Assembly (NCBI GenBank): GCA_023974075.1 | Contig: CM043791.1 | Coordinates: 958,604 to 1,022,603 of the forward strand | Reading direction: 5' to 3' | Source of the DNA: Chaenocephalus aceratus | Taxonomy: Eukaryota > Chordata > Actinopteri > Perciformes > Channichthyidae | Length of the DNA: 64,000 nt | In this document: in pieces, positions 47,777-59,500 of the stretch | Layout: each line of letters begins with the position of its first letter | How positions within the stretch are numbered: the first letter of the stretch is position 1 | Program-made: the position numbers and the translations under genes | Notes under the pieces: model-generated | Told to the model about the DNA's origin: nothing | Seen by the model: only the letters and a program-made list of their open reading frames with translations | The model's database searches: none

Positions 47777-48065
47777 CATCAAATGGACCTGAGGTCCACA
47801 CAACATGACTCTCTTCCTAAAGCGATAATCTGCACGATCATTGCTGTTTCTGTCCGGCAGCTTCGAGCAACACAACCAGTGGTTAAGGTCATTGATATTG
47901 ACTTTGAGCTCTTCATCCAATCACAAACAGAATCCAAGTTGTACCACATTCTGTATGTCAGGACATTGTTCACATAAAAGATGGCGCAGACACAGCAACA
48001 CAGATGATGGAGAATCAGATCACTGCACGTCTTCAGCTCCACAGTGTGTGTGTCCTGAGGATCTT

Positions 48066-51000
48066 CTACTCGTTGTGTTCCTGCCAGTGGATGTTGATGA
48101 AGGTCTTGCTGTCCATGCGGTCGATGTAGAGGACCCCCTCCAGGTGGTCTATCTCGTGCTGGAGGATCCGAGCCGGCCAGCCGCTGGCCTGCCACCTCAC
48201 CGCCCCCCCTCTCATCCAGACCTGCAGGGGGAGGGGAAGAAAGTATTAGCATATCTGATGTTACAGTACCCAAATTAAAAGTAATGCAGTGAAGTTCAAC
48301 ATCCGCATTAACACTTTATTTATCTGTATATCTCCACTACATTCATTTGAAACAATGTGTTACTAGTTGCATTGCAGATTTAGATTATTAATAGCTGTCA
48401 ATTCTACAAAATGTTTACTTTTGGGACTTTAAGTATATATTGATGCTAATACTTTTTTATTTTAGGAAGATTATAAAAAAAAAAAAAAATGGTGTTACGT
48501 TTAACTACTTTACACAACAATAATTAATAAACTATCATATATAAGTATTGAACACGTCACCATTTTTCTCAGTGAATATATTTCTGAAGTGCTATTGACA
48601 TGACATTTTCCCCAGGTGTCGGTAACAACCCATGCAAATAAATAAAACCATAGATGTCTATAAATTGAGTTAAATAAAATGGAATGACACAGGGAAAAAG
48701 TATTGAACACACGAAGAAAGGGAGGTGCAAGAAGGCATGGAAAGCCAGCGTCGGGCCGAACCACGCCCCTTAGCTGTGATATAATGAGCATATACCACGG
48801 CCTGTCGTGAGCTATTGCTTAAATATATTGCTCGCATAAAATCCCCGTTTTTTTTTGCTTTGTATGTCGGGGGCGGGAGATTCATGTGATTGGTTGTTGG
48901 TCGCGTTGCTCAAGCTTTCAGACACGCCCAGCTCCAAGATTTTCAAGATTTTCCAAAAGCTGCTGTGTGGACGTACCGTAAGAGTTAGACCTAACACACT
49001 TAGCTATTTTATCTACCTCTGGAACTAGCTAAACTAGTTATTATAAATATATGTATTCTTCATTGTCGGGTCACTCATTACTGGATCAGTGAGCTGCATG
49101 AGATACTGACAGGCTGTCAGGAGGGGGAGAGAGGGGGGAGAGAGAGAGGGAGAGAGGAAAAGAGAGGCTTCCGCTCATCTCTCCCGTGTTATTCTCCAAA
49201 GTGAATGTAAACTTGAATAATGAACATCATTTGAATGTAATAATTAAGTTGATTGTTGTTTGTGGAAGCTCCAGGGAATGAGCCATTAACTGAGTTTAAA
49301 CATCACTTTAAATGGAAGATTGAAAGTGATGTTTAAATCTTCCATTTAGGCCCCGCCCACTCGATCGGATCGGCGATCGGTATCGGCCGATACTGATTCC
49401 GGCGATCGGAGCATCCCTAATGAAGAGAAAGAATGTTGAAGCTCGTTTAAAGTCAACATTTAGACGAGCCTGTGAAATACAGTCTGGCCAGATGAGTGCA
49501 AAACTGAACTCTTTGGATGCCATAACACACACCATGTTTGGAGGTCAACTGGCACTGCACATCACCCCAAAAGCACCGTACCAACGGAGAAGTGTGGAGG
49601 TGGGAACATCATGGTGGGGGGCTGTTTTTCAGCATATGGCGGAGAATGGAAAAATGTACCAACAGATTCTTGATACAAATCTGCTGCGATCTACCAGGAG
49701 GATGAAGACGAGCGAGGGTGGACATCTCAGCAAGATGATGATCTCAAACACACAGCCATGGAAACTCTCATTTGGTTTCAGAGAAAGAAAGTAAAGCTGC
49801 TAGAACAGCCCAGCCAATCACCTGCCTGGAATCCAATAGAACATCTATGGAAACAACTAAAGAGTAGAGTTCATAGAAGAGGCCCACGGAACCTTCATTT
49901 GAAGTCTGTTTGTGTGAAAGAATGGGCCAGAATCCCACCTGGGCAATGCGTGAGACGGGTTTCTCCATACGGGAGGCGTCTTGAAGCTGCCATCACAACA
50001 AAGGATTACATATATTTCAATAAGCTTTTTCCCTGTGTCAATCCATTTGATTACACCTAACTTAAAATGAACGTATTTGTTGTGATGTCTTTGTATGTGT
50101 GGATTGCATGGGTTGTTACCAACATCTGGTGAACATTTCATGTCAATAGCACCTTTAGAAATATTTACTGAGAAAACTGGTGACGTGTTCAATACATATT
50201 TTTTTTCATATATTCAATTATCAAGTATTGAGCTATATTTGATTGATTTTGCTAACTCATGACTTAACTTACGAGGCATTATACCTCACCTTTAGTGAGG
50301 GGCCCAGCCCTTCGTTTAATTTTCTGTAAGTGGCCCTCAGTGAAAAAAGTTTGGACCCCCCGGATCTACAGTATCTAACTTCACAGATCAGTGAAACGTG
50401 CATACCGGAGACTTCCACAGACAGGTAGCGAGGCACGGTGGCAGAGAAGCCTGAGAGGCTCTCACAGGCCTCCTGAAAGAGCGCCGTGCGTCCATCCAGG
50501 ACCCTCAGCGTGGGGTTGACAAAGACCCTCAGCGGCTGGACGGAGATACCCCGGGCCTCCCTAGATGAGGGGGAACTGTCCTTCAACATCTGCTCGGGGT
50601 ACTCCAGGGCCAGGATGCGGAGGGGCACACCGATCTGAGGCGCGCTCAGCCCCACACACCCCAGTCTCCGCATCACCTTCACCAGAGTCCTGATGACCTG
50701 CTGGACCTCAGCGCCGGGTACAGCTGCAGGGTCCACAGCCGCTGCATGTGAACGCAGCACCGGGTCCCCCACCTGGCACACGTGGCTGTATGGAGGACAA
50801 GGGGGGGCTATGATCTTGCGCTTCATGTACTGGAGATAGGGGCGCACCTTGATGCTGCTGGAGTGAGAGCGGCTGCAGGAGACGTGAGAGGGGGGGACAT
50901 ATGTGGGGGCCAAGAGGAAGTCATTGTTGTTAACCTCGGGGCCCCGGAACTGCAGCGGGAGGCTTTGGACGCACACAGCATGAACACCCTCCTGGACAGT

Positions 51001-51086
51001 TGGAGCAGACACACACATGATGTGGCGTTCATGGAGAGGCTGCAGCTGGGATGAAGTTTCACATGAAGGGGGGGGGTAACACAGCG
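48066..51086 (-). CDS. pdf: Peptide deformylase, mitochondrial
   Basis: PDF is a metal-dependent hydrolase that removes the N-formyl group from proteins made in mitochondria. The two coding exons are 51,086-50,406 and 48,221-48,066, with acceptor CCTGCAG, donor GTATGC and a stop at 48,068-48,066. All three active-site motifs are visible: [16 protein letters not shown] (with the metal-binding Cys) and [20 protein letters not shown] and [17 protein letters not shown] follow the vertebrate family closely. A likely start (MNATSCVC, 51,032) gives an Arg/Ser-rich presequence without acids. Two frame breaks occur, in C7/G7 runs at 50,890-50,896 and 48,203-48,209. Correcting each by one base makes the exon lengths fit, with about 260 residues against 243 in human. 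A 5' UTR exon may end near 52,001. The single intron holds a Tc1 copy. The upstream region is shared with tinf2. Confidence 0.9.
48543..50197 (+). mobile_element. Tc1-like transposon C in the pdf intron, decayed
   Basis: The terminal repeat AGTATTGAACACGTCACCAT and following 90 bp are inverted at 50,105-50,197. The transposase is degraded. About 49,420-50,060 encodes pieces such as [20 protein letters not shown], where the usual catalytic-region SPDLNPIE has changed, plus earlier out-of-frame fragments. It has itself received other insertions at about 48,772-49,418. Confidence 0.82.
48772..49418. mobile_element. Nested repeats inside Tc1-C
   Basis: Half of the 88-nt palindrome (48,772-48,828) is followed by an inverted piece of the 45,884-46,497 MITE (48,825-48,980). 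Next come a segment related in inverse orientation to about 59,090-59,225 and an end reading CGATCGGAGCATCCCTA, a hAT-like terminus. The composite shows serial insertion. Confidence 0.6.
50290..50366. mobile_element. hAT-type end fragment beside the pdf splice donor
   Basis: TTTGGACCCCCCGG preceded by GTGGCCCTCAGTGAAAAAAG reads, in reverse, like a hAT terminus (CCGGGGGGTCCAAA). It lies 40 bp from the pdf exon 1 donor. Confidence 0.5.
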
Positions 51087-51989
51087 CTGCAGGAACACAT
51101 AAAACAACAACTAATTGAGTCATTAAGACATTTATGAGATCTATGAGTTTTGATGACAAGAGGAGTTTATATTCAGGACCAAATATACCCAAGCATATGG
51201 GCAGACAAATAGAACAGCTATAAGTGAATGTAGAACCCATTATTCCTAAACATAAGCCTTGATCTGCCGTTAGAACAGCCTCACAGCAGGATGGGCGGGC
51301 GGGGTGAGACCTCCGGAATGATCTCATGACAATCTTAGAAAGGCTTTTCTCCATGGCCTGGCGTGTGGACAAAGTCAATGTGTTGTTGAAACAGGAGAAG
51401 GACATTTCCAAACAGTTGACAGTTGCAATTACACTAATGTGCTAAATGTTATTGCATCCTGTACTGGAGCATTATCCTTTCATTCACTCAGAACAAAAGG
51501 GTTTGCACAAACCCTGAAAAAGGTCCAGAGCATAAGTTTGTCAGTATGACGAACCTCAACCAGGGTGTAGTTTCATGGAGGTTTCACCTAAACGTTTTGT
51601 ACTTTCATTATAGATGCAATTACTCAAAGTTGTGAAAATATATAGATATAACATATTTCAAATTTGACAGATGGTATAGGCCTTTTTAGATAAAACACAA
51701 ACACAATGGAGTGCCACACTGTCTACTACCAACGGGGTTTAGCACAAAAGTGTAGCACTGTCTGGTGTGTTGATTGACGTGTATTCCGTTCTACAGATAA
51801 CGCTTCAGTTTCGCAGCACATCAAACACCGCCGAAGGTGTACGCAGGTGCGTTGAATCATGCGCGCCCCTTTGACCGCTACCACCAGACACAAGCGAACA
51901 TATTAGTTAGTTACTGTATTTGCGACACACTACTCATTATACACGCCGAGCACATTAGTTACACATTAGTTTCACATTAGAATACTTGC

Positions 51990-52330
51990 ATATTCGTTAC
52001 CTTACAAAGTGCTAGGCTTCCATACTGACTACAAAGCAGCACATATTCAGAGCTGAAGATGAAAGCAGAGAAAGAGATGTTCACAGCGCGGTTTAACTAC
52101 TTCCGGGTCAGCAACAGAACAGCAAACTTCAAAATAAAAGTATACATGTTGTATCACAACCTTATCGTATAGAACTGTTTATTTACGAACCTTTATTTTG
52201 ACTGCCAGTGAGTTTGACAAGGAAGTCATTTGTAATGTTTTCAAAAACGGAACGATCTGCAAACAGTCCCAGAACCGGGACGTTCACACCTTCACACTCT
52301 TATTATACATCCATTACTTCACATCGTAAA
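51990..52330. promoter_or_regulatory. Probable shared pdf/tinf2 promoter region
   Basis: The two genes diverge here. A minus-strand donor-like site (TTTGTAAG then GTAACG) near 52,001 could end a non-coding pdf exon. An ACTTCCGGGT motif (about 52,099-52,108), typical of ETS-factor sites in TATA-less promoters, is present. Function is inferred. Confidence 0.4.
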
Positions 52331-52432
52331 CTTGCCGCTACATGTCCTGAGGTCCAGCTCGGGGGGCGGGAGCAGCCCATTCATGAAGGGGTTAAAGAAG
52401 AGCAGTCGGCCGCTCTGTCGCTGAGCCTCCGA

Positions 52433-52640
52433 TGGAAGGAAGAGGTCCATGATCACTGAAGGGAGGAAGAGGTCCATGTTCACTGATGGAAGGAAGAGGT
52501 CCATGTTCACTGATGGAAGGAAGAGGTCCATGATCACTGAAGGGAGGAAGAGGTCCATGTTCACTGATGGAAGGAAGAGGTCCATGATCACTGAAGGGAG
52601 GAAGAGGTCCATGTTCACTGATGGAAGAAGATCCATGTTC
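52433..52640. repeat. 27-bp minisatellite upstream of tinf2
   Basis: About 7-8 units of GGAAGAGGTCCATG(A/T)TCACTGA(A/T)GG(A/G)A are present, in two alternating variants. The unit length keeps both strands open, but no protein family is recognised in either direction. Confidence 0.93.
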
Positions 52641-52888
52641 ACTGACCTGCCCCAGAGGACCGCTGTGGATCATAGAGTTTGTCTGGGCTCACAGGATGAT
52701 GGACATACAGCAAGGTTAGTTTGACCAGTTCTCCTGTTACCTCAACGCTTTGACTCGTTCGTATATGTAGCATAAATGTAGATGCAAATCAAACAAAGAC
52801 GTTCAGATAGGGTGATGATTGTTTGTAGTAGATGTAGTATGTGTTTTGTTGATTTATCAAAAGATTAATGATGCATTCAGTGATTAAA

Positions 52889-52889
<1 letters not shown>

Positions 52890-52920
<31 letters not shown>

Positions 52921-52944
52921 TTGTGTGTGTGTGTGTGTGGTGTG

Positions 52945-52975
<31 letters not shown>

Positions 52976-53029
52976 TGTGTGGTGGTGTGTGTGTGGTGTG
53001 TGTGTGTTGTGTGTGTGGTGTGTGTGTGT
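52890..53029. repeat. (GT)n microsatellite
   Basis: About 140 bp of interrupted GT dinucleotide. Confidence 0.97.
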
Positions 53030-53592
53030 CATTACTTCACTGCTCACATCAATACTGTACATACCAATGATATGGTCTCTTTATGAACTATGATTAATTG
53101 CTATAAATTAAACTAGCCAACAGTTTATAACAAGGAAAGATCTATTTAATTATTATGACTGGTGCATTAATATAGCAAGTGCTTTTATTTTATTATAAAA
53201 CAATCTGTAAAAGGCCTTTCTACATAAAAATACCATATTATATTTATTTCAGTAATATCCTGACATGCACGACTCTTCAAACTGTGTTTGAGTACTCATT
53301 CCTTAGAAGCTCAGGTTAGCCCAGTCCCTGCAAACCAAATACCTGACTGAGTTGCCAAAGCAGTACAATCGGGATGTTCTTCATGTTCATATTTTATTCC
53401 ATTCTATTTCAATGTAAATACTGCTATAGTTTTATTATTTTGTAATGTTATTATAGTTTTCTTAAAATAGTTCCCTATCTGTGTTTTTAATTTTTGTTTA
53501 ACTTTTATGTAATAACGACACCAAGTGAAATTCCTCGTACGTGTCAACCTACCTGGTCACAAACCTGTTTCTGAATCTGATGTTCCTCACAG

Positions 53593-56500
53593 TTGTGGAC
53601 CCCTCCTCTTGGCCGGACGTGGGCTCTCAGCCTCTGAGCGTGGAGGACCCGTGGAGGCTGCGTGTTTCCTCTGCTCAGGTTTATTCCATCGTGAAGAGCA
53701 GAGACACGCAGCACTTTGAGAGAGCGCTGAACTTTCTGGAAGACACACACAGACTTCTGCCCAGCCTGGTGGCTCCCATCAAACACATGAAGGTCATGTT
53801 CGGCCTCAAGACCCTGGTAGGAGACGAATCGCATCATTCAACATGCAGGGGAAATCCATCTCCAGTGTTTTATGCTAATCTCCATCTCTTGTAATGTGTC
53901 TTCTTCCAGCTCATCATGTGGATGCTCACAGAGAGGCGAGGAATGGTTGAGACTGTGTGTAAGATCTGCAAATTCTTTCCAAGTAAACTCCCTCAGTACC
54001 AGGATCAGTGTGTAAGTGTCATCTGCTCTGGGCAAGGGTGTAACTTTGGTTTGAGAAGTGGGGGGGACACAAAACAGGGGGTCCTCCGCAATGAAACATT
54101 TTCTCAATTTAATTCCATTTCCTGCCTTTCTACAATATATTAGGGACTATAGTGTTAACTAATCCAAGAATGTGTAGTGTATATAATGAGTGTGCACACT
54201 TATCTAGTGTCCTATCTAGTGCTGCGTACCGGTACGCCGAACCGGTACTGGACTTGTAAAAAGTTTCGGTTCAAGTCCGGTTAAAACCGGAACGTCGGAA
54301 CCGGTACTTGGACTCGCAAAAAAAGCACTTACGTATATTCTGGTGTCTGGTTATTTAAACATTCCCTGATGAACGTTATTCAGCGTCAATAAATGAGTGC
54401 TAATCCCAGTGTGCTCAGTGTACAACATCACATGTCCTTTCACCTTCGATTCACCGTTTGAAAACGTAGCATTTCGCCACATGCTAATGATAACCGGAAG
54501 TGAAGAATTTTCAGAATAAAAGTATTAAGTTAATAGTGTGAACTTCCGTTTTTTTCAGAATAAAACTGATTTAAATTAAATAGTGTATTTAATTCAAAAT
54601 TACGCCATATCAAACATTGATTTTAATTTCTAACAGTATGTATGTACATCACTATGTATGTAGTATGTACTGTATAATGTACATAGTGCTGCGTACCGGT
54701 AAGCCGAACCGGTACTGGACTTGTAAAAAGTTTCGGTTCAAGTCCGGTTAAAACCGGAACGTCGGGAACCGGTACTTGGACTCGCAAAAAAACTAGCACT
54801 TACGTCTATTCTGGTTTCTGGTTATTTAAACATTCCCTGATAAATGTTATTCAGCGTCAATAAATGAGTGCTCATCCCAGTGTGCTCAGTGTACAACATC
54901 ACATGTCATTTCACCTTCGATTCACGGTTTGAAAACGTAGCATTTCGCCACATGCTAATGCTAACCGGAAGTGAATACTTTTCAGAATAAAAGTATTAAG
55001 TTAATAGTGTGAACTTCCGGTTTTTTCAGAATAAAACTGATTTAAATTAAATAGTGTATTTAATTCAAAATTACGCCATATCAACATTGATTTTAATTTC
55101 TAACAGTATGTATGTACATCACTATGTATGTAGTATGTACTGTATAATGTACACATGTAGAGTTGTAGAAAATACATGGTGTACAGACAGTACAGTACAC
55201 TCTGACTGTACAGTCACTACAGTGTATACTGTATAGTAGGTGTGTAACAGTGTAATGCGTATAGTCTACTCTACACTCTACCTTTCAGCAACGTTTTAGG
55301 AATTTAGGCTCAGTCAGCTCAGGGACTGTTTGGTTACTTTAGTTTGGTAAATGAAATAAATGTTTGAACTTTGTAGTAGTTCACTGTAGTTGCTGTCATA
55401 AGTCATTTGTAGACTAAGTTTTTTTACATTTGTACTTTGTAGAGAAATGTAGACACAAGTTAGATGGGAGCGCAATAAACCTGATGAGTTTGAATTTGAG
55501 TTGATTATTGTTAATTTTCAATTGATAATTAGCTCACAATAAGTTCACTTTAGTTACTCTCACAACTTGACACAAGCCATGGGTTCAGGTCCGGACCTGA
55601 ACCTGAACCTCTGGACTTGAGTTCGGACCTGAACCTGAATGTGAGTCCAGGTACGCAGCACTAGTCCTATCCATGTGAACCTGTTTTATTTGTGATTACC
55701 TCACATCCTCTAGGGGGGTCCGGGGGCATGCACCCCGGGAAGATTGTTTTCTTTACATTGAAGTTAAAGAATCAATCTGGTGCACTTTGAGGGCAACATT
55801 AAGAGATGTATGGATACAGCTCTCAACACTAATATGAAACAGAACTGTATATATTTCAATAATAAATTAGAAATGCTCACAACTAATAACACATATTTGA
55901 TCAACTCCTCTCTCCTATCTTTATCTTACCTAGTCTGCATTCTTTCTTTTTATTTATGCATATTTGACTAATCACTCCCCTTTCAAACTGTGTTTTTTTT
56001 TTGTAATTACCTATAGTACACATTGGAATGATTTCTTAACTTATTTTATATACAACTAATATTACATAGATGGCCAAACCATTTGAGACCCACTGAGATA
56101 ACTTAGACTCCCTGAGCTGACGTTACCTCTCTCAGTCCGACAGGAGAGAGCTCTCCCTCTCCTTATTGTTGAAACAGCTTCTAATCTCCGTTAGCTCCGA
56201 GCTAGCAGCACCAGATGCTAACAACAACCCCTGTAACTTTCTCAGTCTCTCTCTCTCCTCTCTCTCTCAAAGTCCGACAGGAAAGAGCTCTCCCTCTCCT
56301 TATTGTTGAAACAGCTACTAATCTCCGTTAACTCCGAGCTAGCACCAAATGCTAACAACAAACCCTGTATCTCTCTCTCTTTCTATCTCTCTCACAAGAT
56401 GCGCTCGCGCCACACACACACACTGTATTGCTTTTTATTAATTCTACCGTGTTGTGTAATGTTTATTTATACTGTTCATGCTCACTACTTGTAGCACTTC

Positions 56501-59500
56501 GGGATTTGAAATCAAATATGAAGTGCATTTCAAGTACTGAAATGCCGGGTATTGCAGGAAAAAGGCAAAATGAATGTGGTCTTTACTATAATTTGGACAA
56601 TTTTGTACCAATATTCGGCGGGCCGGATTCAAAAGCCCAACGGTCCGTATATGGCCCACGGGCCTTAGTTTGCCCATGCCTGGAGTAGAGCAACACGAGC
56701 ATTAGCCATTTTAGATTTATGAGGCTAGAGTGTTATTTCACCTAAATATTGGAGGGCAACATTTAGTAACTGTCTGTATATTGTTATTAATCAGCTATTA
56801 TTTATTATGTCTAATTAATAAATGTTTCATTTAATTAATTAAAATAATCATAAAAGCATGTATTTTATATCATTGTCCAGTTAAGTCTTGCTGCTCTGTA
56901 CCTAACGAACATGTATATGAAAAACATTTGTTTACCATGTGTTGTGTCCTGTATCTTGCACAGAGCCAACATGAGATGTTCCTCATGAGGAAGAACCATG
57001 TGGAGTTCAAGGCTCTGGCTCAGACTCTTGCTATGGACAAGGACAAACGTGAAGATTACATTACGGTATGTTTCCCTCCACACAGTGTCTGACACAGTAA
57101 CAGCCGGTGCATGAGAGGATGCGAGTGTGTTCAAACAGATGGCTCACACTCCTCAGTAGGTGATGCATGATTAGGGTTAAGCTGCTGTAAAACTGCTCAG
57201 GTTTAATGTGTATCCTGAGAGCCGTGGAATTGTTTTTTTATTTGCCCTGTTTTTGGCACACCTCTCTAATCGGCTTTCTATCCAAAATGTTGCCCTACTG
57301 CAGCGTTTCTCAAAGTGTGGCGATATGTGATAGGTGGGTCGCGAATGGACGCGATGAACGGGAGATTATTATTTATTTATTTTTAATACATTTTTTGGAC
57401 CTCAGGCCGGAATCGAACCTCGGTCCTCGCGGGCGGTCGTGGACTGTTGCAGCTGTCTCACCACTTCATAAGGAGTTTAACCGTGACACTTTTCGAAATC
57501 CCGTTTGTGTCCCCCCACTTTACAAATAGGCCTATGTTTATTATTATTTTTTAACGCAAGCCGTCATCGCCACGGAGGAGCACACAGCCTCTGTGAGCGA
57601 GCGAGACAGAGAGAGAGAGAGAGAGCACACCTTTATCTATTTAATATAGTTTAGTCGTAAAAAATATAGTAAGAAATCATTCCAATGTGTACTATAGGAC
57701 ACATTGGAATGATTTAAATTATTACTACATTTTTACTACAGTAAAAATAATAAAACAGTTTAAAAGGGGAGTGATTAGTAACATATGCATAAATAAAAAG
57801 AAAGAATGCTAACTAGGTAACATAAGATAAGAATAAACTAGTTTAAATGATTTGTTATTGGTTGTGATCATATTCTAAAGATGTTTGGAGTATTGAAAAG
57901 TATACAGCTCCCTTTCATCTGAGTGTTGAGAGCTGTATCCATACATTCATGTTGTTCTCAAAGTGCACCAGATTGATGCATTTCACTTCAACATTAAAAA
58001 GAAAATCTTCCCGGGGCTGCATGCCCCTGGACCCCCCTAGAGGATGTTAGGTCCATCCCGAAATAAAGCAGGTTAAAATAATTAAATTGAATACATTTTC
58101 TTTTAGTAAACACTGAAAACGGGTCCCACAGACCCAAACTGCAGTAAAAGTAGCTCACAACTTGTTTTATTTTTTGAAAGTAGCTCTCATCCTAAAAAAG
58201 GTTGGAGACCCCTGTTATAGAACGATACATTTGACCATGTTAACCTTGGCCTACCATTTTATTGGAACGATGAGGAACAGGTGGGGCTTGAAAACAATAT
58301 ATCAACAACATCCACAAAAACATACTGTTTAATACTGATCAAAGTAAGCACATTTCAAATGTTCCATCCTGGGATCACGAGTTGTATTGAAATGTCATGC
58401 ACATTGACATTTTAGATCATCTTAGTATTTACAGAACACAAGAAAGATTTTAATATGTTCCAATATATGAACTTCAGTTATTCTTTAAAAAAAAGAAAGA
58501 CATTATTCCACATCTTCTCAATATTGTCTGTTCACACACAAGGTCAATTATTTACTGAAGGTCAATTATACTCTTGTGCAATTACATTTTTTCTGGCTCT
58601 CTCTTTGCTGTTCAAAATAGAGTGGAATAAATCAAGCGGGTGATGGAAACAGTCGTATTGGATGATGAGAGGATGCTGAGGCCCCGGCCACACGAGGACG
58701 AAAACGGCTAAACGCATAGGATTAACGCAAAAGCAATCGCAAAAAACCTTCCGTCCACACGCAATAGTTATCCGGATAGTGTCTGTCCACACGAGACCGC
58801 TCCGTTTAGCTCCAACCGCTGGAGAAGCTGCAGTACATATGCCGAGCCTGTACGTGGCGCTGTAACTTCCTCCACAAAAGCAGCGAAGAAGCATGGTTGT
58901 CATGGTTGCCCTTCTGTTTATTCTCCGCGGTGGGGGCCGAGGGAACCGGGCAGAGTTTTTCGCCAGTCAACGTGATTAAAGTTTAAATCTTCCGGACAAA
59001 ATGATAAAAGTGCCGGTCAAAGGTCTTCTTTGTTATTTATTGAGCTTTAAAACAAATGAATAACGACTCCATAATATAATAATAAAATACACGGTCTCCT
59101 CTCTTCGGACAGTGTCAGTGTCTGTCTCATGCAGCAGCTGATCCAGTAATGAGTGACCCGGCCGACAGTACAAATAAACATATTTATAACTAGTTTAGGG
59201 AGTTTGAGAGGTAATTAAAATAGCTAAGGGTGATGATCTGACTTGAAGTGTGTGTGTTGCTGCAGCGGGAGGAGCTGCAGGTGAGCAGAGCTGCGTGTCT
59301 CCGTCCTGTCAGATTAGACTTCACTCGCGTTTAGGTCCATATGGAGAGAAAGATAAATAATCTGAATTCAGTGTGCAGGTTACTTTGACGCGGGGGTGAG
59401 CAGCAGAGGTGGGGAGAGGCGGGGCTATTGCCTCATCATTATCAGGAAATGATCGTTTCGGGCGTACACACGGAGCCGTTTGACCCCCAGAGCGTTGCGT

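Noticed and set aside
49420..50060. Open frames of 100-124 codons in the pdf intron as a nested gene
   Set aside because: [15 protein letters not shown] and the surrounding inverted repeats identify a decayed Tc1 transposase.
50269..51411. A single 380-codon minus-strand reading frame as the whole pdf protein
   Set aside because: The parts before 51,086 and after 50,406 are intronic. Splice signals and the separate HEIDH exon define the real exon.
52449..52724. 27-bp minisatellite frame (RKRSMFTDG repeats) as the missing first tinf2 exon
   Set aside because: A donor-like site at 52,714 exists, but the phase does not match the 53,593 exon in that frame, and the repeats have no TIN2 similarity.
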